Assembly: GCA_017436285.1 (NCBI GenBank)
Contig: JAFSDL010000017.1
Coordinates: 1 to 49,215 of the forward strand
Direction: 5' to 3'
Length of the DNA: 49,215 bases
Source of the DNA: Clostridia bacterium
Lineage (GTDB): Bacteria > Bacillota > Clostridia > Oscillospirales > Acutalibacteraceae
A program made the position numbers and the translations under genes. Positions 24,819 through 33,490 of the stretch are shown here, one piece after another. The notes beneath the pieces are model-generated. The model had not been told where the DNA came from. It saw nothing but the letters and a program-made list of their open reading frames with translations, and searched no databases. Each line of letters starts with the position of its first letter. Position 1 is the first letter of the stretch.

Positions 24819-25661
24819 ATGAAAAAATTGGAAAACAATGGCGGACTTAAAAAAGTTATTGCCTTGTTGCTTGTTACCACTATGACAGTTGGCATTCTTT
24901 CAAGCGCAGCGGTTAAGCTTATTGCTTCAACCTACTATATGCAAACAAAGCGTAAGCTTAAGGTTGATAACCCTGTTGTTCAGCAGGCTATTGATAATAT
25001 TGTTGATGACAACAATATTGCAGGTCCTGAGACAACTGCTCCCACAGTTACAGCTCCCGCTACAACACAGCCCGCTACAACAGAACCAACTACTGAGCCC
25101 ACAACAGAGGCTCCCACAGAAGCTCCCACAGAGCCTGAATCTGAAACAGAGGTTACAACAACCGAACCCACTACTGAATCTTCAGGTGACAGTGGCTCAA
25201 CCGATATTTTAGGTATGATTACAGGTCTTCTCGGTGGATTTGATATCGGCAGTCTTCTTGGTGGCATTGATATCGGTGGACTCCTTGGCGGACTTGACCT
25301 GGGCGGAATGCTCGGTGGCTTTGATATCGGCAGCCTTCTTGGTGATATCGATATTGGTGGTCTTCTCGGTGGTATCACAGGTGATTCAAACGAAGAAACT
25401 ACTGAAGATACAACTGAGGATACAACAGAAGATGTAACCGAAGAAGTTACTGAAGATACAACCGAAGATACAACTGAAGATGTAACCGAAGATACAACCG
25501 ATGAATCAACCGGTATAGATATCGGTGGCATTCTTGGCGATATTGATATCGGTGAAATGCTTGGTGGTCTTGATCTCGGTGATATTGATGTCGGCGGTCT
25601 TCTCGGCGATTTCGATATCGGTAGTATGCTCGGGGATATCACAGGCGGTTTAACCGAATAA
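24819..25661 (+). CDS. Exported protein with Asp-Ile-Gly nonapeptide repeats
   Basis: A 280-residue protein of unusual make-up. An N-terminal signal or anchor segment (about 12-33) is followed by a Thr/Pro/Glu-rich stalk (about 67-125). Then comes repeat block 1 (about 138-186), five tandem nonapeptides of the form G-x-D-I-G-x-L-L-G (for example GFDIGSLLG, GIDIGGLLG). An acidic Thr-Glu-Asp spacer follows (about 192-230). Repeat block 2 (about 233-275) has four to five more units, one of them shortened (GLDLG). There is no LPxTG sorting signal, lipobox or known domain. The period of nine with Gly and Asp at fixed places suggests a solenoid or self-assembling surface structure, which is my inference. 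The coding repeats are about 27 bp long. Confidence 0.75.
   Translation: MKKLENNGGLKKVIALLLVTTMTVGILSSAAVKLIASTYYMQTKRKLKVDNPVVQQAIDNIVDDNNIAGPETTAPTVTAPATTQPATTEPTTEPTTEAPTEAPTEPESETEVTTTEPTTESSGDSGSTDILGMITGLLGGFDIGSLLGGIDIGGLLGGLDLGGMLGGFDIGSLLGDIDIGGLLGGITGDSNEETTEDTTEDTTEDVTEEVTEDTTEDTTEDVTEDTTDESTGIDIGGILGDIDIGEMLGGLDLGDIDVGGLLGDFDIGSMLGDITGGLTE
25231..25372 (+). repeat. In-frame 27-bp tandem repeats, block 1
   Basis: About five imperfect 27-bp units, each encoding one G-x-D-I-G-x-L-L-G nonapeptide. The recurring core is GATATCGG. The units are contiguous and in frame, so they are coding repeats. Block 2 continues at about 25516-25640 after the Thr-Glu-Asp spacer. Confidence 0.7.
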
Positions 25662-25732
25662 GCAACAGAGGCTGAATAGTCTTTTACTTAATAAAGTATC
25701 CTAACCCTAATAAATATTTACAATTAAATTTT

Positions 25733-25761
25733 GGAAGAACAGGTTCAAAATCTGTTCTTCC
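25733..25761 (+). terminator. Intrinsic terminator after the repeat-protein gene
   Basis: A perfect 10-bp stem (GGAAGAACAG at 25733-25742, complement at 25752-25761) with a 9-nt loop, followed by seven T's (25762-25768). Confidence 0.88.
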
Positions 25762-25776
25762 TTTTTTTATATTCTC

Positions 25777-25805
25777 TTGATAAATAAAATCAGTTGTGAT
25801 ATAAT
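25777..25805 (+). promoter_or_regulatory. Sigma-A promoter for the nusB operon
   Basis: TTGATA (25777-25782), a 17-bp spacer, TATAAT (25800-25805) preceded by TGA (extended -10). It starts 9 bp after the preceding T-tract and about 49 bp before nusB. Confidence 0.72.
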
Positions 25806-25853
25806 TTTATATTGACAAATTGTATATTTAAAAACATATTTAAGGAGACGCTT

Positions 25854-26246
25854 ATGACAAGACGAGAAGCCAGAGAACAAGCATTTATTGTTTTGTTTGA
25901 GAAAATTTTTGACAATGAAGCAACACTTTCTGAAATAGTTGCAACTGCAAAGGATGCCGAGCTTATAAAAATCAATGCTTTTGCAGAAAACATTCTTAAT
26001 ATGGTTGAAGAGAATTCAGAGGAAATTGATGAGATAATTGAGGGGAATTCTCAGGATTGGACAATTTCAAGATTACCCAAGGTTTCTCTTGCTATTTTGC
26101 GCCTTGCTATTGCTGAAATTAAATATATTGATGAGGTTCCCAACGGTGTTGCGGTAAATGAAGCGGTTGAGCTTGCAAAAAAATACGGAACTTATGAGGA
26201 TGCTTCATTTATAAACGGTGTTCTCGGTACTGTTGCAAAAGCATAA
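25854..26246 (+). CDS. nusB: Transcription antitermination factor NusB
   Basis: NusB binds boxA RNA with NusE (S10) to promote antitermination of rRNA transcription. It has 130 residues and is all-helical, starting MTRREAREQAFIVLFE. The C-terminal motifs RLPKVSLAILRLAIAEI and VAVNEAVELAKKYG are characteristic. The ATG at 25854 has AAGGAG upstream; a frame extension to 25812 lacks support. It heads a long same-strand run that continues to upp. Confidence 0.95.
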   Translation: MTRREAREQAFIVLFEKIFDNEATLSEIVATAKDAELIKINAFAENILNMVEENSEEIDEIIEGNSQDWTISRLPKVSLAILRLAIAEIKYIDEVPNGVAVNEAVELAKKYGTYEDASFINGVLGTVAKA

Positions 26247-26247
26247 T

Positions 26248-27168
26248 ATGAGTGGATTTTTAGGCTTTGATACAAGCAATTATACAACATCAGTTGCGAT
26301 TTTTTCTGATGGTAATATGATTCACAGAAAGCGCCTTTTACCCGTAAAGGATGGGGAAAGGGGAATTCGCCAGAGTGATGCGGTTTTCCATCATACAAAG
26401 GCGTATGCAGAGCTTTCAGAGAGTGTTTTATCTGAATATTCAGGCGAAATTTCTGCCGTTGGTGCATCTGTTACTCCAACAACTCAGGTGGGCTCATATA
26501 TGCCCTGCTTTCTTGTTGGTGAAAATGCCGCAAGAACTGTTGCAGCCGCATTGAATGTGCCGTTTTATAGCTTTTCACATCAACAAGGGCACATTGCGGC
26601 GGCTCTTTATTCCGCCGGAAGAACAGACCTGTTGGAAAAGAACTTTCTTGCCTTTCATATATCGGGCGGTACAACTGATTTAGTTCTCTGTGAGCCTGAT
26701 AGTGAGAAAATTTTAAAAATAACACCCGTTTCTGCTTCAAATGATTTAAAAGCGGGACAAGCAGTTGACCGGATTGGTGTTAAAATGGGGCTTAAATTTC
26801 CTGCAGGTGCAGAGCTTGAAAAATTAGCCCTTAAATCGGAAAAGAAATATAAGAATAAAATTAAATTGCAGGATGGTTGTTGCTCTCTTTCAGGTCTTGA
26901 AAATAAATGTCTCAAAATGCTTGAGGATGGCGAAACAAAGGAAGATACTTCAAAATTTCTTCTTGATTATGTAAGCGATATAGTTACCGCAATGACTGAA
27001 CACGCCTTGAAAATATATGGCGACCTGCCGATTGTTTTTGCAGGTGGTGTTATGTCAAATAAAATTATAAAAGAAGCAATTACCTCGCGGTTTGACTGCT
27101 CCTTTGCAGAGCCTGAATTTTCTTGCGATAATGCAGCAGGAATTGCTTTTTTAACCTCATTAAAATAA
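26248..27168 (+). CDS. TsaD/Kae1-family paralog (ASKHA fold, peptidase M22-like)
   Basis: A 306-residue protein of the TsaD/Kae1/Qri7 superfamily. It starts GFLGFDTSNYTTSVAIF and keeps the metal-binding HxxxH as SHQQGHIAAALYS. It also has HISGGTTDLVL and the closing FAGGVMSNK and CDNAAGIAFL motifs. True TsaD makes the tRNA t6A modification with TsaB and TsaE and usually starts with an ILGIETSCDET-like segment. This shorter version differs there and looks like the divergent clostridial paralog, whose role is unclear. It begins one base after the nusB stop. Confidence 0.82.
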   Translation: MSGFLGFDTSNYTTSVAIFSDGNMIHRKRLLPVKDGERGIRQSDAVFHHTKAYAELSESVLSEYSGEISAVGASVTPTTQVGSYMPCFLVGENAARTVAAALNVPFYSFSHQQGHIAAALYSAGRTDLLEKNFLAFHISGGTTDLVLCEPDSEKILKITPVSASNDLKAGQAVDRIGVKMGLKFPAGAELEKLALKSEKKYKNKIKLQDGCCSLSGLENKCLKMLEDGETKEDTSKFLLDYVSDIVTAMTEHALKIYGDLPIVFAGGVMSNKIIKEAITSRFDCSFAEPEFSCDNAAGIAFLTSLK

Positions 27169-27184
27169 CACGGAGTTAAGATTT

Positions 27185-28393
27185 ATGATTGCACCCACAC
27201 CGACTGTTTACAGTGTTTCACAATTAAATAGTTATGTTAAGGGTGTTCTTGACAGAGATGAAAGCCTTGCGCATATTTTTGTAACAGGTGAGATTTCTAA
27301 CTACAAGCCTCATTATAGCGGTCATCTGTATATGACTGTTAAGGATGAAGCGGCATCTGTTAAAGCAGTTATGTTTGCGGGAAATGCTTCAAAATTGCGC
27401 TTCAGACCCGAAAACGGAATGAAAATTCTCGCTTTTGGCACAGTTTCGCTCTTCCCTCGCGATGGCTCATATCAATTATATATAAACGATATGCAGCCTG
27501 ACGGAGTTGGTGCATTGAATATCGCTTTTGAGCAATTAAAAAAGAAGCTTGAAGCGGAAGGGCTTTTTAAAAGTGAGCATAAAAAGCCTTTACCTGAATT
27601 TCCGCGAAGGGTCGGTGTTGTGACCTCGGCAACAGGTGCAGCAGTTCAGGATATTTTCAATGTTTTAAAGCGCAGATATCCCGTTGCGGAAGTAGTTTTA
27701 AGACCCTGTCAGGTTCAGGGCGAGGGTGTGGCAGAGGATATTGCCAAAGCAATTTATGAATTTAATGCTTTAAAGGGCGCAGATGTGCTTATTGTTGGGC
27801 GCGGTGGCGGTTCAATTGAAGATTTATGGGCATTTAATGAAGAGGTGGTTGCCCGTGCGGTTTTTGCTTCCGAAATTCCCGTTATTTCTGCAGTTGGCCA
27901 CGAAACAGATTACACAATCTGTGATTTTGTTGCGGATTTGAGAGCCCCGACACCTTCTGCTGCCGCTGAGTGTGCAGTTCCCGATTGCTATGAGCTGAAA
28001 TCTAATCTTATTGCCCTTAAGCAAAGGCTATTTTCGACAACCAGGAATAAAATTGATTTGGAAAGAGGCAGGTTGACCGCCATTGAAAAAAGTGGTGCCT
28101 TAAAAGACCCTGTTTCAAAGATTAATGATAACAGAAAAGAGCTTCTTTACCTTTCTGAAAAGCTTTATGGCTCGGTAAATAATCAACTTGATTCAAATAA
28201 ATTAAAGCTTTCTGCTCTGGCAGGCAAGCTTGATGCATTGAGCCCCCTGAATGTTATTTCAAGAGGATATGCCCTTGTTGAAAAGGATGAAAAGCCGGTT
28301 ACAAGTGTTAAAGCCCTTGCAGTCGGTGAAAATATCTTAATTAAGCTTTCTGATGGCATTGTTAAAGCCGATGTAATAGAAATTGGAGAATAA
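27185..28393 (+). CDS. xseA: Exodeoxyribonuclease VII large subunit
   Basis: XseA is the catalytic subunit of ExoVII, which degrades single-stranded DNA in both directions. It has 402 residues. The N-terminal OB-fold includes FVTGEISNYKPHYSGHLYMTVKD. The catalytic core shows VGVVTSATGAAVQDI, VGRGGGSIEDLWAFNEE and SAVGHETDYTICDFVADLRAPTPS (shown in part). The C-terminal coiled helix ends SRGYALV. It is followed 3 nt later by xseB. Confidence 0.96.
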   Translation: MIAPTPTVYSVSQLNSYVKGVLDRDESLAHIFVTGEISNYKPHYSGHLYMTVKDEAASVKAVMFAGNASKLRFRPENGMKILAFGTVSLFPRDGSYQLYINDMQPDGVGALNIAFEQLKKKLEAEGLFKSEHKKPLPEFPRRVGVVTSATGAAVQDIFNVLKRRYPVAEVVLRPCQVQGEGVAEDIAKAIYEFNALKGADVLIVGRGGGSIEDLWAFNEEVVARAVFASEIPVISAVGHETDYTICDFVADLRAPTPSAAAECAVPDCYELKSNLIALKQRLFSTTRNKIDLERGRLTAIEKSGALKDPVSKINDNRKELLYLSEKLYGSVNNQLDSNKLKLSALAGKLDALSPLNVISRGYALVEKDEKPVTSVKALAVGENILIKLSDGIVKADVIEIGE

Positions 28394-28396
28394 ATT

Positions 28397-28588
28397 ATGG
28401 AACAGAATTATGAAAAATCATTAAAAAGGTTAGAAGAAATTGTTTCTTTATTGGAAGCAGGCGGACAACCTCTTGAAAAAACTCTTGAGCTTTTCAGCGA
28501 GGGCACTGCTCTTCTCAGTGCTTGTTCAAAATACCTTGATAATGCCGAACAGAAAATAACCTCTCTTCTTGGTGATAAAAATGACTAA
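28397..28588 (+). CDS. xseB: Exodeoxyribonuclease VII small subunit
   Basis: A 63-residue helical protein that binds XseA to form ExoVII. It starts MEQNYEKSLKRLEEIVSLLE and has EKTLELFSEGTALLSAC, the usual XseB pattern. The last 8 bases overlap ispA. Confidence 0.94.
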   Translation: MEQNYEKSLKRLEEIVSLLEAGGQPLEKTLELFSEGTALLSACSKYLDNAEQKITSLLGDKND

Positions 28589-29465
28589 TAAAATTAAAGA
28601 GCTTGCAGATTTATTTGAAAATCATCTGTATGAGTATTTCGGTGAATATCTTCAGGAATATAAATTGATTTTTGAATCAATGGAATATAGTGTGAAAAAT
28701 GGCGGTAAAAGAGTAAGACCTCTTCTTACAATGCTTTTTTGTGATGCTTGTGGTGGTGATGTTAAAACAGCTCTTCCTATGGCTCAGGCAGTTGAATTTA
28801 TTCATACCTATTCCTTGATTCACGATGATTTACCCTGTATGGATAACGATGATTACCGCAGAGGTAAGCCCTCAAATCACAAGGTTTATGGGGAAGCCTT
28901 TGCTCTTTTAGCAGGTGATGGTCTTCTTACTGCCGCCTTTGAGCTGATTTCAAAAGGGTGCATAGATGGTCTTTACGATAGCGCAACTGCAATAAGTGGT
29001 GTTTCTGCACTTTCCGCTCTTGCGGGTAGCAGGGGAATGATTGGCGGTCAGGTTATAGATTTGCTTAATGAAAACAATCCCAATGCGGATTTTGAAAATT
29101 TGCAGCTTATGGATTCTCTGAAAACAGGTGCGTTAATTGAAGCGGCTTGTGTTTTAGGCTGCATTGTTGCAGATGCAGATGAGGAAAAGCTTAATGCCGC
29201 AAGATGCTTTGCACAGAATATCGGACTTGCTTTTCAGATAAAGGATGATGTTCTTGATGTTACAAGCTCATTGGAAAAGCTTGGCAAAATGACAGGTAGC
29301 GACACACAGAATGGTAAATCTACCTATGTTACACTTTTAGGTGTTGAAAAATGTCAGGCGCTTGTTGAAAGGCTTACAGATGAAGCTATGGCTTCCCTTG
29401 AAGCATTTGATAATAATGGGGCTCTTAAAGCCTATGCAGAATATTTAGCCCACAGAGAGAGTTGA
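28581..29465 (+). CDS. ispA: Polyprenyl (farnesyl) diphosphate synthase
   Basis: A 294-residue trans-prenyltransferase that condenses isopentenyl diphosphate with allylic diphosphates to C10-C15 products. The first aspartate-rich motif is HDDLPCMDNDD and the second is KDDVLD. KNGGKRVRPLL and GGQVIDL also fit. Its place between xseB and dxs is the standard gene order, which supports farnesyl diphosphate synthase rather than a longer-chain enzyme. The ATG at 28581 follows GGTGAT inside xseB. Confidence 0.93.
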   Translation: MTNKIKELADLFENHLYEYFGEYLQEYKLIFESMEYSVKNGGKRVRPLLTMLFCDACGGDVKTALPMAQAVEFIHTYSLIHDDLPCMDNDDYRRGKPSNHKVYGEAFALLAGDGLLTAAFELISKGCIDGLYDSATAISGVSALSALAGSRGMIGGQVIDLLNENNPNADFENLQLMDSLKTGALIEAACVLGCIVADADEEKLNAARCFAQNIGLAFQIKDDVLDVTSSLEKLGKMTGSDTQNGKSTYVTLLGVEKCQALVERLTDEAMASLEAFDNNGALKAYAEYLAHRES

Positions 29466-29469
29466 TTTG

Positions 29470-31335
29470 ATGGAACACGAGATTCTTTCAAAAATTAAAT
29501 CACCATCCGATTTGAAGAAATTGGATGAAAATAAGCTTCCCTTGCTTGCAGAGGAGGTCAGAGATACTATTATCTCAACAGTTTCTGAAAACGGCGGTCA
29601 TTTGGCTTCGAATTTAGGTGTGGTTGAGCTTACAATTGCTCTTCACAAGGTTTTCAATTCCCCTGATGATAAAATTATCTGGGACGTTGGTCATCAGGTT
29701 TATACCCATAAGCTTCTTACAGGTAGATATGAGGCGTTTTCGACGCTTCGTTGCGAAAAGGGTATTTCTGGCTTCTCAAGACCTGATGAAAGTGAGCACG
29801 ATATTGTTTTCAGTGGCCATAGCAGTGTTTCTGTTTCAACTGCACTGGGTATTGCTTCCGCTAATAAAATCAATGGTAAAAAGGATTATGCCATCGCTGT
29901 TTTAGGAGATGGTGCTCTTACAGGCGGTCTTATTTATGAAGCCCTTAATAACGCAGGGCATATGAAGGGTTCAAGGCTTATCATTATTCTCAATGATAAC
30001 GGAATGTCTATTTCTAAGAATGTGGGTCACCTTGCTAAAAGACTTGCAGTTATGCGCTCGCGCTCAGGCTATTTCAGGCTTAAGGCGTTAACAGAGAGAG
30101 CTGTTTCTAAAATTCCTCTGGTGGGAAAACCACTTGCAAATGAAATTTTTAAAATTAAAACTGATTTGAAAAATATGCTCTATGAGAGTAATTTCTTTGA
30201 GGATTTTGGTATCAGATATATGGGGCCCATTGACGGACACAATATTTCTCAACTTTGTGATGCTCTTGAGGGTGCAAAGCTTGTAAATTCACCTGTTCTT
30301 GTGCATATTAACACAGTTAAGGGTAAAGGCTATAAGCCGGCAGAGGAAAGACCCTCGGAATTTCACGGTGTTGCACCATTTGATAAGAAAACCGGAAATC
30401 TTTCCTCATCCTCAAATAACTTTTCTGAAAAATTCGGTGAATTTTTATATAACCAGGCACCAAAGGATAAAAGAATATGCGCTATAACTGCGGCAATGTC
30501 ATTGGGTACAGGGCTTAAAAAATTCTCTGAGGAATATCCCGACAGAGTTTTTGATGTGGGTATTGCAGAGGAGCATGCAGTTCCATTTGCCTTAGGTCTT
30601 TCCAAAAACGGAATGTTGCCTGTTTTCGTTGTGTATTCAACCTTTTTACAGCGTTGCTATGACCAGCTCATTCACGATTGCGCCTTGCAGAACAGCAGAA
30701 TGATAATTGCAGTTGACAGAGCAGGCATTGTTGGTGACGATGGCGAAACACATAATGGTATCTACGATACCGCGTTTTTCAACGGTATACCCAATATAAT
30801 GGTTTATTCACCAAGCTGTTATTGTGAGCTTAACAACGCCCTTGTTAATGCACTTTATCATAGTGACGGACCTTGTGTAATCAGGTATCCCAGAGGTGCA
30901 GAGCCTGAAATGCCTGAAAATTATGAGTGTAGCGGCAAGCCCTTTGATGTTTTTGGTGATGAGGATGCCGATGTTGTTCTTGTTACCTATGGCAGAATTT
31001 TTGCAAATTGCTATAAGGCATATAACCGCCTTAAAGCAGACGGGGGAAAGGTTAAAATTATTAAATTAAATGTTATTGTTCCTGTTCCCGAGGGTAGCCT
31101 TGATTGTATCGGTAACGCAAAAAAAGTTTTCTTCTTTGAAGAGGGCGTTAAAAGTGGTGGTGTAGGCGAAAGCTTTGCAACTAATATGCTTGAGAAAAAT
31201 ATTAAGGCAGATTTCTCCCTTACCGCTTTCCCTGATTGCTTTGTTAAGCAGGGTAAGCTTGATAGTATTTTAAGGCAGTATTCCCTTGATAGTGACGGAA
31301 TATATAATGTTGTTACAACGGAGTTAAATAAATGA
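29470..31335 (+). CDS. dxs: 1-deoxy-D-xylulose-5-phosphate synthase
   Basis: Dxs condenses pyruvate and glyceraldehyde-3-phosphate, the first step of the MEP isoprenoid pathway, and also feeds thiamine and pyridoxal synthesis. It has 621 residues. The thiamine-diphosphate motif is VLGDGALTGG through LNDNGMSIS (GDG near 146), the N-terminal SNLGVVELTIALHKVF is present, and the catalytic Glu lies in VGIAEEHAV (about 367). The C-terminal domain has YPRG. An in-frame TTG lies one codon upstream. Its stop overlaps tlyA by ATGA. Confidence 0.96.
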   Translation: MEHEILSKIKSPSDLKKLDENKLPLLAEEVRDTIISTVSENGGHLASNLGVVELTIALHKVFNSPDDKIIWDVGHQVYTHKLLTGRYEAFSTLRCEKGISGFSRPDESEHDIVFSGHSSVSVSTALGIASANKINGKKDYAIAVLGDGALTGGLIYEALNNAGHMKGSRLIIILNDNGMSISKNVGHLAKRLAVMRSRSGYFRLKALTERAVSKIPLVGKPLANEIFKIKTDLKNMLYESNFFEDFGIRYMGPIDGHNISQLCDALEGAKLVNSPVLVHINTVKGKGYKPAEERPSEFHGVAPFDKKTGNLSSSSNNFSEKFGEFLYNQAPKDKRICAITAAMSLGTGLKKFSEEYPDRVFDVGIAEEHAVPFALGLSKNGMLPVFVVYSTFLQRCYDQLIHDCALQNSRMIIAVDRAGIVGDDGETHNGIYDTAFFNGIPNIMVYSPSCYCELNNALVNALYHSDGPCVIRYPRGAEPEMPENYECSGKPFDVFGDEDADVVLVTYGRIFANCYKAYNRLKADGGKVKIIKLNVIVPVPEGSLDCIGNAKKVFFFEEGVKSGGVGESFATNMLEKNIKADFSLTAFPDCFVKQGKLDSILRQYSLDSDGIYNVVTTELNK

Positions 31336-32147
31336 GTGATAAAAAAAGGCTTGATATAGCTCTTTTTGAGCAGGGTTTTGCAGAAAGCAGAGAAAAGGCG
31401 AAAGCCCTTATTATGTCAGGTATAGTTTATGTAAATGACCAGAAGGAAATAAAAGCAGGTCGTGATATAAAAATCGGTGATATCATTGAGGTTCGCGGTA
31501 GTACCCTAAAATATGTGAGCCGTGGTGGTCTTAAGCTTGAAAAGGCAATGGAAAGCTTTCCTATTGACCTTAACGGTAAGCTTTGTATGGATATCGGTGC
31601 TTCAACAGGTGGCTTTACTGACTGTATGCTTCAGAATGGTGCAGTTAAGGTTTATTCCATTGATGTCGGCTATGGTCAGCTTGCATGGAAGCTTCGTAGT
31701 GATGAGAGGGTTGTGAACCTTGAAAGAACAAATTTCCGCTATGTTACTAAAGAGCAGATTCCCGAGGATATTGATTTTGCCTCTGTGGATGTTTCTTTCA
31801 TTTCCCTGAAGCTTATTTTACCTGTGATGTTTAAGCTTCTTAAAGCTGATGGCGAGGCAGTATGCCTTATAAAGCCTCAGTTTGAAGCAGGTCGGGAAAA
31901 TGTAGGTAAAAAAGGCGTTGTCCGTGACCCTGCAGTTCACGAAAGCGTTATTAAAACAATTGCAGAATTTGCAAACTCACAATGCTTTGAGGTTTTAGGC
32001 CTTGAGCATTCTCCGGTTAAAGGGCCTGAAGGCAATATTGAGTATCTTATGTATGTGAGAAAATGCGCAGAGCCTCAGAATTCAGAAGAGGTTATTGCTT
32101 CTGCAGGTGAGCTTGTTGAACGCTCTCACAAGGCTTTGGATAAATAA
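31332..32147 (+). CDS. tlyA: TlyA family rRNA (cytidine-2'-O)-methyltransferase
   Basis: A 271-residue protein with an N-terminal S4 RNA-binding domain (RLDIALFEQGFAESREKAKALI, shown in part, about 5-60) and an FtsJ-type methyltransferase domain. The SAM site is CMDIGASTGGFTDCML, followed by VDVSFISLK and LIKPQFEAGRE. TlyA in mycobacteria methylates 16S C1409 and 23S C1920 and affects capreomycin sensitivity; whether this homologue hits both is not known. It lies in the common dxs-tlyA-nadK-argR-recN order. Confidence 0.92.
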   Translation: MSDKKRLDIALFEQGFAESREKAKALIMSGIVYVNDQKEIKAGRDIKIGDIIEVRGSTLKYVSRGGLKLEKAMESFPIDLNGKLCMDIGASTGGFTDCMLQNGAVKVYSIDVGYGQLAWKLRSDERVVNLERTNFRYVTKEQIPEDIDFASVDVSFISLKLILPVMFKLLKADGEAVCLIKPQFEAGRENVGKKGVVRDPAVHESVIKTIAEFANSQCFEVLGLEHSPVKGPEGNIEYLMYVRKCAEPQNSEEVIASAGELVERSHKALDK

Positions 32148-32169
32148 GTTTTAATGTTCGGGTGGTATT

Positions 32170-33018
32170 ATGAAATTTTTTATAATTCCCAATATGACAA
32201 GAGAAAATGCTCCCTCGGTAACAATGGATGTTATAAAAGAGCTGCTTGCTCTTGATTGCCGGGTTTTTATGGACTCATCTCTTAAGACTGCTTTCGGTGA
32301 TTTTGCAGAAATCACCTTTGACGAGCAAAAATTTCTTTTGAATTCTTGCGATATTGTTGTTTCTGTGGGTGGTGACGGTTCTTTTATTAATGCGGCAAAG
32401 CTTGCAACAGAAAATAACAAGCCCTTGCTTTGCATTAATGCAGGTAAGCTTGCATATCTTGCCTGCCTTGAAGGTGATGAGCTGAGGCTACTTTCCGGGG
32501 TTGTAAAAAAGGAATACATAACTGAAAAAAGAATGATGCTTGAGGTTAGTATTCTTGACAAAAATGATAGAATAATATATCATTCAAATTGTATAAATGA
32601 TGCAGTTGTTTCAAGAAGCGGTGTTATAAGAATTATGAAGCTTTCCGTATCCTGTAACAACGCACCGTTAATAGATTATATGGCAGATGGCGTTATTGTT
32701 GCCACGCCCACAGGCTCAACGGCATATTCTCTTTCTGCAGGCGGACCTGTAATTGACCCCTGCGTTGAGAGTATATTGTTAACTCCCGTTTGCGCTCACA
32801 GTGTTTTCTCACGTTCAGTTGTTTTAGGGGGCAATTCAGAGCTTGAAATTACCCACGATAACAGTGGTGAGGCAATTTTATCTTGTGATGGGCAAAGTGC
32901 GGTGTTAATACCCGAGGGCGCAAAAGTCAGCATTAAGCGTTCTCAGAATTACGCTTCATTTATAAAAATTAAAAATGATACTTTTATCGATGTTTTAAAT
33001 AAAAAAATATCGGGTTAG
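32170..33018 (+). CDS. nadK: NAD kinase
   Basis: NadK phosphorylates NAD to NADP using ATP or polyphosphate. It has 282 residues. The GGDG motif (67-70, in [14 protein letters not shown]) and the NAD-binding [22 protein letters not shown] segment (shown in part) are both clear. [10 protein letters not shown] matches the conserved N-E/D segment, here with Asp. It begins 22 nt after tlyA. Confidence 0.95.
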   Translation: MKFFIIPNMTRENAPSVTMDVIKELLALDCRVFMDSSLKTAFGDFAEITFDEQKFLLNSCDIVVSVGGDGSFINAAKLATENNKPLLCINAGKLAYLACLEGDELRLLSGVVKKEYITEKRMMLEVSILDKNDRIIYHSNCINDAVVSRSGVIRIMKLSVSCNNAPLIDYMADGVIVATPTGSTAYSLSAGGPVIDPCVESILLTPVCAHSVFSRSVVLGGNSELEITHDNSGEAILSCDGQSAVLIPEGAKVSIKRSQNYASFIKIKNDTFIDVLNKKISG

Positions 33019-33028
33019 GATGGGGAAA

Positions 33029-33484
33029 ATGAAAAAAAGAAGACATAAGCTTATACTTGATTTAATCGAGCAGTATGATGTTGGTACTCAGGAGGAGCTT
33101 TTAGCTCTTTTAAGAGACAGAGGCTATGATGTAACTCAGGCAACTGTTTCAAGAGATGTTAAGGAATTGCGTCTTTTAAAAACACTTGGTGCTAACGGAG
33201 TGTATAAATATTCAGTAGAAAATACAAAAACTGCAACAGGCTATTCAGGTATGTTCGATGCTCTTTTCCAGAGCGCAATGACTAAGGTTGACTATGCAGG
33301 TAATATCTGTGTAATTAAATGCTCTCCCGGTCTTGCGGGTGCCGCTTGTGCCACTATTGATTCAATGAATGTTCACGATATCGTAGGCACAATTGCAGGT
33401 GACGATACTATATTTATGCTTTGCCGTACCTCTGAGGAGGCTCGCGGTGTTGCAGAAGCACTTAACAGAATGATTGGCAGGTAA
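33029..33484 (+). CDS. argR: Arginine repressor/activator ArgR (AhrC)
   Basis: A 151-residue hexameric regulator of arginine metabolism. The N-terminal winged helix shows TQEELLALLRDRG and VTQATVSRDVKELRL. The C-terminal arginine-binding domain includes VDYAGNICVIKCSPG and the GTIAGDDTIFMLCR motif with its paired Asp residues. I place the start at 33029, where TAGGA lies 8 nt upstream, giving MKKRRHKLIL as in AhrC. An ATG at 33020 would add three residues. No ARG-box target is evident in this window. Confidence 0.94.
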   Translation: MKKRRHKLILDLIEQYDVGTQEELLALLRDRGYDVTQATVSRDVKELRLLKTLGANGVYKYSVENTKTATGYSGMFDALFQSAMTKVDYAGNICVIKCSPGLAGAACATIDSMNVHDIVGTIAGDDTIFMLCRTSEEARGVAEALNRMIGR

Positions 33485-33490
33485 AACCTT

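Noticed and set aside
25231-25640. Direct repeats resembling a CRISPR array
   Set aside because: The repeats are contiguous, imperfect and in frame, without unique spacers of constant length; they encode nonapeptides.
24980-25642. Minus-strand open frame of 220 residues rich in Pro/Ser/Ile opposite the repeat gene
   Set aside because: It is the antisense shadow of the in-frame 27-bp repeats; it has no ribosome site, and the plus-strand frame has a signal segment, promoter and terminator.
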